Below are positions 1 through 5,799 of a stretch of 64,000 bases of DNA, one piece after another (the first letter of the stretch is position 1; every line of letters begins with the position of its first letter). Source of the stretch: Mycobacterium sp. 852013-50091_SCH5140682 (GTDB taxonomy: Bacteria; Actinomycetota; Actinomycetes; Mycobacteriales; Mycobacteriaceae); assembly GCF_001665685.1 (NCBI RefSeq), contig NZ_LZTB01000075.1:1-64000 (forward strand), written 5' to 3'. A program made the position numbers and the translations under genes. A model generated the notes under the pieces. It saw nothing but the letters and a program-made list of their open reading frames with translations. It searched no databases and was not told the origin of the DNA.

Positions 1-228
1 TCGAGTTTCCTCAAGCACGCCATCCGTCAGTCCGAGCGCTACGGGGTGCCCGCGCACCAGCTGCTGCACCGGGCCGGCCAACGCAAACTCATCGGCGGCC
101 AGGAAGACCAGCTGATCGATATCGCGCTGGAAATCAAGCGCGAACAGGAGCAGGCAGGTAGAAGCGCTGAGGCCCAAATGCAGCACCGAGGTGTCGCTTT
201 ACTACCTATACGAACATATGTTCGATAA
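1..228 (+). CDS. 3' end of an unrecognised protein (5' end outside window)
   Basis: An open frame enters from the left edge and stops at TAA 226-228; about 75 C-terminal residues are visible. Up to about base 150 nearly every codon ends in G or C and the peptide is charged and helical (Q, E, R and K rich), as expected of a real high-GC gene. From about base 154 to the stop the third-position GC preference disappears, so the last 25 or so residues may not be ancestral coding sequence (see finding). The stop codon is directly downstream of, and its preceding codons lie inside, the SOS box of dnaE2. I do not recognise the family and assign no function. Confidence 0.55.
   Translation, partial: SSFLKHAIRQSERYGVPAHQLLHRAGQRKLIGGQEDQLIDIALEIKREQEQAGRSAEAQMQHRGVALLPIRTYVR
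210..225 (+). promoter_or_regulatory. SOS box (LexA operator) upstream of dnaE2
   Basis: The 16 bases ACGAACATATGTTCGA match the mycobacterial LexA consensus TCGAAC-N4-GTTCGA at 15 of the positions that can be scored, with only the first base differing; the core CGAACATATGTTCG is a perfect 14-bp palindrome. It ends 12 bases before the dnaE2 start codon. DnaE2 is known to be DNA-damage-induced through LexA in mycobacteria, so position and target agree. Confidence 0.93.
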
Positions 229-237
229 ACTGGCGCA

Positions 238-3200
238 GTGGGTTGGCACAACGGGCCGCCGAGCTGGGCCGAGATGGAGCGGGTGCTTACGGGCAAGCCG
301 CGTCGGTCCGGGCTCCCGCTGGAGGAATCCGGCGACGGCGGCGACAGTCCGGCCTGGTCGCGTAAGCGCGGGGTCTATCAACCGCCCGAGGTGTCCCGCG
401 CGTCCGGCGCAGTGCCCTATGCCGAGCTGCACGCACATTCGGCGTACAGCTTCCTCGACGGCGCCAGCACCCCCGAGGAGATGGTCGAGGAGGCGGCCAG
501 GCTGAATCTGCGGGCCATCGCGTTGACCGACCATGACGGGCTCTACGGGGTGGTGCGGTTCGCCGAGGCCGCGCGCGAACTCGACGTGGCCACGGTGTTC
601 GGCGCCGAGTTGTCGTTGGGCAACACGCCGCGCACCGATGTCCCGGACCCGCCCGGCCCGCATCTGCTGGTGCTGGCCCGTGGGCCCGAAGGCTACCGGC
701 GGTTGTCCCGGGAGATCGCCAGGGCGCATCTGGCCGGCGGTGAGAAGGGAAAACCTCGCTACGACCTCGATACTCTCACCGAGGCGGCAGGCGGGCACTG
801 GCACATCCTCACCGGCTGCCGCAAAGGCCATGTCCGCCAAGCATTGTCCGACGGTGGCCCGGAGGCCGCCGCGCAGGCGCTGGCCGACTTGGTGGACCGG
901 TTCGGGCGGAGCCGGGTCAGTGTCGAACTCACCCACCACGGCCAGCCGTGCGACGACGAACGCAATACCGCGCTGGCCGGCCTGGCGCCGCGGTTCGGGG
1001 TGAACATCGTCGCGACCACGGGTGCGCACTTCGCCGCCCCCTCCCGGGGGCGCCTCGCCATGGCCATGGCGGCGATCCGGGCGCGTAACTCGATGGAGGC
1101 CGCGGCAGGCTGGCTGGCGCCGTTGGGCGGGGCGCACCTGCGCTCGGGGGAGGAGATGGCGCAGCTGTTCGGTCCCGAAATCGTTTCGGAAGCAGCGGAT
1201 CTGGGTGATCAGTGCGCGTTCCGGCTGGAGCTCATCGCCCCGCAGTTGCCGCCCTTCGACGTTCCCGACGGACACACCGAGGACACTTGGCTGCGACACC
1301 TGGTCATGGCGGGTGCGGCCGAACGCTACGGGCCGCCCGCGCAGGCGCCGAAGGCCTATGCGCAGATCGAGCATGAGCTGAAAATCATTGAGCAGCTGAC
1401 ATTTCCGGGTTACTTCCTGGTGGTGCACGACATCACCCGGTTCTGCCGCGAGAACAACATCCTGGCCCAGGGCAGAGGATCGGCGGCCAACTCGGCGGTC
1501 TGTTACGCGCTCAAGGTCACCAACGTCGACCCGATCAAGAACGAGCTCCTGTTCGAGCGGTTCCTGTCCCCGGCCCGTGACGGTCCACCGGACATCGATA
1601 TCGACATCGAATCGGACCTGCGCGAGAACGTCATTCAGTACGTCTACGAACGTTACGGCCGGGATTACGCCGCCCAGGTCGCCAACGTCATCACCTACCG
1701 CGGGCGCAGTTCGGTGCGCGACATGGCCCGCGCGCTCGGATTCTCCCAAGGGCAGCAGGACGCCTGGAGCAAGCAGATCAGCCGGTGGAACGGCAAGGTC
1801 GACTCCCCGGAGGTCGAGGACATCCCGGAGCAGGTGATCGACCTGGCCACCCAGATCGCGAACCTGCCCCGCCACATGGGTATCCACTCCGGCGGCATGG
1901 TGATCTGCGACCGTCCCATCGCCGACGTGTGCCCCGTGGAATGGGCCCGCATGGCCAATCGTAGTGTCCTGCAATGGGACAAGGACGATTGCGCGGCCAT
2001 CGGCCTGGTGAAGTTCGACCTGCTCGGGTTGGGCATGCTCTCGGCGCTGCACTATGCGATCGATTTGGTGGCCGAGCACAAAGGCATCGTGGTTGATCTG
2101 GCCAAGCTGGACCTGAGCGAGTCCGAGGTCTACGAGATGCTGCAGAAGGCCGATTCGGTCGGGGTGTTCCAGGTCGAGTCGCGGGCTCAGATGGCGACGC
2201 TGCCGCGGCTGAAACCGCGCGAGTTCTACGACCTGGTGGTCGAGGTGGCCCTGATCCGTCCCGGCCCGATCCAGGGCGGCTCGGTGCACCCCTACATCCG
2301 GCGGCGCAACGAGATGGAAGAGGTTACCTACGACCATGATTCGATGAGGCCCGCGCTGGAGAAGACCCTGGGCATTCCGCTGTTCCAGGAGCAACTCATG
2401 CAGCTGGCCGTCGACTGCGCGGGTTTCTCGGCGGCCGAGGCTGACCAGTTGCGCCGGGCCATGGGCTCCAAACGCTCCACCGAGAAGATGCGCAGGCTGC
2501 GTTCGCGCTTCTACGACGGTATGAGGGAGAAACACGGCATCACCGGTGAGGTAGCCGACCGGATCTACGACAAGCTGGAGGCCTTCGCCAATTTCGGTTT
2601 CCCGGAAAGTCATTCGCTGAGCTTCGCGTCGCTGGTGTTCTACTCGTCGTGGTTCAAGCTGCACCACCCCGCCGCGTTCTGCGCGGCGCTGCTGAGGGCG
2701 CAGCCCATGGGGTTCTACTCGCCGCAGTCGCTGGTAGCCGACGCCCGGCGGCACGGCGTGACGGTGCACGGGCCCGACGCCAACGCCAGCCTGGCCTACG
2801 CCACGTTGGAGAACCACGGGATGGAGGTCCGGCTGGGCCTCGGCAGTGTGCGGCATATCGGCGACGATCTGGCCCAGCGCATCGTCGACGAACGGGATGC
2901 CAACGGGCCGTTTGTAACTCTGCTCGACCTGACCGGCCGGATGCAGCTGAGCGTCCCGCAGACCGAGGCGCTGGCCACCGCGGGCGCGCTGGGGTGTTTC
3001 GGGATCACCCGACGGGAAGCACTGTGGGCGGCGGGTGCGGCCGCCACCCAGCGTCCGGATCGGCTGCCCGGGGTGGGGTCGTCGTCGCACATCCCGACCC
3101 TGCCCGGGATGACCGATCTGGAACTGGCGGCCGCCGACGTGTGGGCCACCGGTGTCTCGCCGGACAGCTATCCCACCCAGTTCCTGCGGGAGGACCTCGA

Positions 3201-3522
3201 GGCCCTGGGGGTCGTGCCCGCGAGCAGGCTGCTGGAGATCCCGGACGGAACGCGAATCCTGGTGGCGGGGGCCGTGACTCACCGGCAACGCCCGGCGACG
3301 GCGCAGGGTGTCACCTTCGTCAACCTGGAAGACGAGACCGGCATGGTCAACGTACTGTGCGCGCCGGGGGTGTGGGCGCGCCACCGCAAGCTGGCACAGA
3401 CGGCCTCGGCGCTGGTCATCCGGGGGATCATGCAGAACGCCAGCGGCGCAGTCACCGTCCTGGCCGACCGGATGAGTCCCGTCGACCTCAAGGTGGCGTC
3501 CCGCTCCCGGGACTTCCGCTGA
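238..3522 (+). CDS. dnaE2: Error-prone DNA polymerase DnaE2 (C-family, SOS mutagenesis)
   Basis: C-family replicative-type polymerase used for damage-induced mutagenesis; in mycobacteria it works with ImuA' and ImuB at stalled forks. The 1094-residue product has an N-terminal PHP domain (HAH near residue 65, then SYSFLDG-like and LTDHDGLYG motifs). The palm carries the PDIDIDIE signature around residues 451-458, supplying catalytic aspartates. A helix-hairpin-helix/OB-fold region follows, and the C-terminus resembles DnaE2 rather than DnaE1 (which is about 1180 residues and has a longer tail). The GTG at 238 is chosen because the family's N-terminal pattern (GW-NGPPSWAEMERVL) begins there; no strong ribosome-binding site is visible. 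An SOS box lies just upstream. Confidence 0.95.
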   Translation: MGWHNGPPSWAEMERVLTGKPRRSGLPLEESGDGGDSPAWSRKRGVYQPPEVSRASGAVPYAELHAHSAYSFLDGASTPEEMVEEAARLNLRAIALTDHDGLYGVVRFAEAARELDVATVFGAELSLGNTPRTDVPDPPGPHLLVLARGPEGYRRLSREIARAHLAGGEKGKPRYDLDTLTEAAGGHWHILTGCRKGHVRQALSDGGPEAAAQALADLVDRFGRSRVSVELTHHGQPCDDERNTALAGLAPRFGVNIVATTGAHFAAPSRGRLAMAMAAIRARNSMEAAAGWLAPLGGAHLRSGEEMAQLFGPEIVSEAADLGDQCAFRLELIAPQLPPFDVPDGHTEDTWLRHLVMAGAAERYGPPAQAPKAYAQIEHELKIIEQLTFPGYFLVVHDITRFCRENNILAQGRGSAANSAVCYALKVTNVDPIKNELLFERFLSPARDGPPDIDIDIESDLRENVIQYVYERYGRDYAAQVANVITYRGRSSVRDMARALGFSQGQQDAWSKQISRWNGKVDSPEVEDIPEQVIDLATQIANLPRHMGIHSGGMVICDRPIADVCPVEWARMANRSVLQWDKDDCAAIGLVKFDLLGLGMLSALHYAIDLVAEHKGIVVDLAKLDLSESEVYEMLQKADSVGVFQVESRAQMATLPRLKPREFYDLVVEVALIRPGPIQGGSVHPYIRRRNEMEEVTYDHDSMRPALEKTLGIPLFQEQLMQLAVDCAGFSAAEADQLRRAMGSKRSTEKMRRLRSRFYDGMREKHGITGEVADRIYDKLEAFANFGFPESHSLSFASLVFYSSWFKLHHPAAFCAALLRAQPMGFYSPQSLVADARRHGVTVHGPDANASLAYATLENHGMEVRLGLGSVRHIGDDLAQRIVDERDANGPFVTLLDLTGRMQLSVPQTEALATAGALGCFGITRREALWAAGAAATQRPDRLPGVGSSSHIPTLPGMTDLELAAADVWATGVSPDSYPTQFLREDLEALGVVPASRLLEIPDGTRILVAGAVTHRQRPATAQGVTFVNLEDETGMVNVLCAPGVWARHRKLAQTASALVIRGIMQNASGAVTVLADRMSPVDLKVASRSRDFR

Positions 3523-3542
3523 CGGCCAGTCGGTAGGGGACT

Positions 3543-3558
3543 TCCTCCGATCGGAGGA
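3543..3558. repeat. 16-bp perfect palindrome after dnaE2
   Basis: TCCTCCGATCGGAGGA reads identically on both strands and lies 20 bases past the dnaE2 stop. As RNA it could form a six-pair stem with a GATC loop, short for a terminator and without a U tract. It may be a weak terminator or a protein-binding site. A second 16-bp palindrome with similar outer bases lies at 5029-5044. Confidence 0.6.
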
Positions 3559-3688
3559 CACCACATTCATCGGGTATATCCACCACTAGGGCGACAGACC
3601 CGGACCGCGTTGGGCGGCATTCTTATCTCAACGGCGAAACAAGCCGAAGAGACAAACGAAAACCCAACTCATCCAAAGGATTACAGAA

Positions 3689-3919
3689 ATGATCCGCATC
3701 ACCAGCGCCATCGCTCTCCCGATCATCTCCGCAGGCATCATCGGCGGCGCCGCCCTCGGCCTGGCCGGTACCGCGTCGGCAAGCACCACCTCCACGGCTC
3801 CGTCCGGCTCGGGCCATTCCTACAGCCCGCACACCTACGCCCACCCGGCGCCCAACGCCCAGCCCGGCTGGCACAACCACCACGGGGCGTGGCATATCGC
3901 GGCCCGGCAGGCCAGCTGA
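3689..3919 (+). CDS. Small secreted His/Pro-rich peptide
   Basis: A 76-residue product with a classical Sec signal peptide: a short basic start (MIRITS), a hydrophobic core to about residue 27, and an AXA-type cleavage site (TASA) near residue 31. The predicted mature chain of about 45 residues is Ser/Pro-rich at first and carries seven histidines, including HNHHGAWH near the end, and no cysteines. AAAGGA lies about eight bases before the ATG. No known domain is recognised. The histidines suggest metal binding or pH sensing, which is only inference. It is isolated, with its own gap upstream and a convergent neighbour downstream. Confidence 0.75.
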   Translation: MIRITSAIALPIISAGIIGGAALGLAGTASASTTSTAPSGSGHSYSPHTYAHPAPNAQPGWHNHHGAWHIAARQAS

Positions 3920-3927
3920 GCCAGCGC

Positions 3928-4341
3928 TCATTCGCCGGTCGGAGTGGTCCACACCTTGTCGATGGTGATCCGCAGCCGCGTGCTGTACGTGGCCATTGCC
4001 TCGGTCAGGCCGAACCGCTCCGCATCGGTGGCGTACTTGGCCCAGTACGCGGTGTCCTCGCGCGGATCCACGTCGGTCGCGTCGACCGCAGCGCGACCCC
4101 CGAGGGCGATCACGCCGCCACCGTTTCCGTCCGAATCCAGATTCAGGCTCAATTGCGGATGCGCCGTCACATGGCGGACCTTGGCTGCGCCCGGCATCGA
4201 GTACACGACGACGTCGGTGCCGTCGAAGTAGAACCACACTAACCGTGGGACGGGCAGTCCGGATTTCGCGACGGTGGTCAACCAGCCGTAGTGATCGGAG
4301 GTCAGGCGTTCGGTTACTTCCGCTGTCAATTCAGCACTCAT
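3928..4341 (-). CDS. TIGR03667-type FMN/F420-binding split-barrel protein (Rv3369-like)
   Basis: A 137-residue protein of the pyridoxamine-5'-phosphate-oxidase-like split beta-barrel fold, matching the actinobacterial TIGR03667 group represented by M. tuberculosis Rv3369. Typical segments are visible: GWLTTVAKSGLPVPRLVWF near residue 20, then a VYSMPGAAKVRHV strand-turn and LNLDSDGNGGGV. Members bind FMN or F420; substrates are mostly unknown. The ATG at 4341 is chosen because it leaves a 22-base gap to the divergent nitroreductase gene; an upstream in-frame extension would overlap that gene. The pairing with a nitroreductase suggests shared flavin-dependent redox or detoxification roles. Confidence 0.85.
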   Translation of the reverse strand: MSAELTAEVTERLTSDHYGWLTTVAKSGLPVPRLVWFYFDGTDVVVYSMPGAAKVRHVTAHPQLSLNLDSDGNGGGVIALGGRAAVDATDVDPREDTAYWAKYATDAERFGLTEAMATYSTRLRITIDKVWTTPTGE

Positions 4342-4363
4342 GGCCCGAATGTAGTCTCGCGCC

Positions 4364-5017
4364 ATGACAGCCGATTCGAACCTGAACTTGTCCACTGATG
4401 AACTTCTGACCACCACCCGATCGGTTCGCAAGCGACTCGACTTCGACAAGCCGGTGTCGCGCGAGGTGATCATGGAGTGTCTTGACCTTGCGCTGCAGGC
4501 GCCGACCGGTTCCAATGCTCAGGGCTGGCAGTGGGTGTTCGTCACCGACCCGGCAAAGAAGAAGGCGCTGGCCGACATCTACCGCTCCAACGCCAACCCC
4601 TACCTCGACATGCCCGCACCCGAGCGCGGCGACATCCGCGACGAGCAGGTCGGCGCCGTGATGAGCTCGGCGAAGTTCCTCAACGAGAACTTCGAGAAGG
4701 CACCCGTGTTGATGGTGCCGTGCCTTGAGGGCCGCCCGGACGGAGCGCCTGCCGGCATGCAGGCCTCGTACTGGGGGTCGCTGCTGCCCGCGGCATGGAG
4801 CTTCATGCTGGCGCTGCGCTCGCGGGGCCTGGGTTCGGCGTGGACGACGCTGCACCTGCTGGGCGACGGCGAGAAGCAGGCCGCCGAGGTGCTGGGCATT
4901 CCGTTCGACAAGTACGCGCAGGCCGGGCTGTTCCCGATCGCCTACACCAAGGGCACCGACTTCAAGCCCGCCAAGCGGCTGCCTGCCGAGCAGCTCACGC
5001 ACTGGGACACCTGGTGA
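4364..5017 (+). CDS. Nitroreductase family protein (Rv3368c-like)
   Basis: A 217-residue FMN-dependent NAD(P)H oxidoreductase of the nitroreductase superfamily. The N-terminal RSVRKRLDF motif (FMN phosphate contact) is at about residues 20-28, followed by APTGSNAQGWQWVFV, the usual FMN-contacting stretch. The C-terminal half has GLGSAWTTLHL before the final helix. Orthologous by position to Rv3368c. It is divergent from the split-barrel gene at 4341, with a 22-base intergenic gap that must hold both promoters or one leaderless start. The physiological substrate is not predictable; the family reduces nitro-aromatics or quinones. Confidence 0.88.
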   Translation: MTADSNLNLSTDELLTTTRSVRKRLDFDKPVSREVIMECLDLALQAPTGSNAQGWQWVFVTDPAKKKALADIYRSNANPYLDMPAPERGDIRDEQVGAVMSSAKFLNENFEKAPVLMVPCLEGRPDGAPAGMQASYWGSLLPAAWSFMLALRSRGLGSAWTTLHLLGDGEKQAAEVLGIPFDKYAQAGLFPIAYTKGTDFKPAKRLPAEQLTHWDTW

Positions 5018-5028
5018 CCCGCCCGCGG

Positions 5029-5044
5029 CTCCTTATATAAGGAG
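5029..5044. repeat. 16-bp perfect palindrome between convergent genes
   Basis: CTCCTTATATAAGGAG is a perfect 16-bp palindrome in the 30-base gap between the converging stops of the nitroreductase gene and trmL. It can fold to a six-pair stem with an ATAT loop. The location suits a short bidirectional terminator or pause site, but the stem is weak; a protein-binding role is possible. Confidence 0.6.
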
Positions 5045-5047
5045 AAT

Positions 5048-5512
5048 TCAGACGGCGCCGCTGAAGCCGTGTTGCCGCCACGCCTCGTACGCGGCGACCG
5101 CGGCGGCGTTGGACAGGTTCAGTGAGCGCCTGCCGTCGAGCATCGGGATGCGCACGCGGCCCGTGATATGCGGGTCCGCGAGCGTCTCGGCGTCCAATCC
5201 GGTGGGTTCCGGTCCGAACATCAGCACATCGCCCGGTTGGTAGCTGACATCGGCGAACGGCGTCGAGGCGTGCGCGGTGAACGCGTACACGCTGGCCGGC
5301 ATCAGCGCCGACCACGCGGTGGCCAGATCCGGGTGCACCGTCACCGACGCCAGGTCGTGGTAGTCGAGCCCGGCACGGCGCAGTTTGGGCTCCGACAGAT
5401 CGAATCCCAGTGGCTCAACCAGATGCAATTCGCAGCCGGTGGCCGCGACCATCCTGATCGCGTTACCCGTGTTGGGGGCGATTCGAGGCGAGAAAAACAA
5501 CAACCGGAACAT
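5048..5512 (-). CDS. trmL: tRNA (cytidine/uridine-34-2'-O)-methyltransferase TrmL
   Basis: A 154-residue SPOUT-class methyltransferase that 2'-O-methylates the wobble base of leucine tRNAs in the characterised family. It starts with MFRLLFFSPRIAPNTGNAIR, the TrmL N-terminal motif. The trefoil-knot SAM-binding motifs are FGPEPTGL (about residues 98-105) and IPMLDGRRSLNLSNAAAVA (about residues 120-138). Length equals the family norm of about 155, without the RNA-binding extension of TrmH/RlmB. Position matches spoU (Rv3366) of M. tuberculosis. It stands alone, convergent with the nitroreductase gene. Confidence 0.9.
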   Translation of the reverse strand: MFRLLFFSPRIAPNTGNAIRMVAATGCELHLVEPLGFDLSEPKLRRAGLDYHDLASVTVHPDLATAWSALMPASVYAFTAHASTPFADVSYQPGDVLMFGPEPTGLDAETLADPHITGRVRIPMLDGRRSLNLSNAAAVAAYEAWRQHGFSGAV

Positions 5513-5799
5513 GTCGAGGTCATCGTACGGCGGGCCGGTGCACCGTACTCCGAGCGACGGCGATCGACAAGATCAGCGATGGTTGCGAGGTTTGCTCAAT
5601 TACCACACGACTGCGCTACGGCTCGGTCACGAACTCTGTCTGTTCAGTAAGAATTGTGGAAACGCTCGCCAGTGGCTGTCATACTCGTCGAATTGCCAGG
5701 CGTAGTGACGCCCGCCCAAGCGTGGGCGAAATTAGCAGGAAGCCTAATGAATCACGCCTCAGGACCGAAGTGCCGAGACGCGGCCGGTAGCAGGGTTGG
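5513..5799. promoter_or_regulatory. 287-base divergent region between trmL and the mfp operon
   Basis: This gap separates the trmL start from the histidine kinase start and must carry both promoters. It contains no convincing gene; the middle is less GC-rich than its surroundings. A hairpin CGCCCA-AGCG-TGGGCG lies at 5713-5728, followed by ATTAG-N8-CTAAT. Both lie within 90 bases of the kinase start and could be leader structure or operator; nothing identifies the factor. Confidence 0.4.

Noticed and set aside
202..3570. Very long open frame on the minus strand opposite dnaE2
   Set aside because: It is an antisense by-product of high-GC codon bias in dnaE2; the translation is low-complexity Arg/Gly/His-rich with no domain, and dnaE2 is unmistakable on the other strand.
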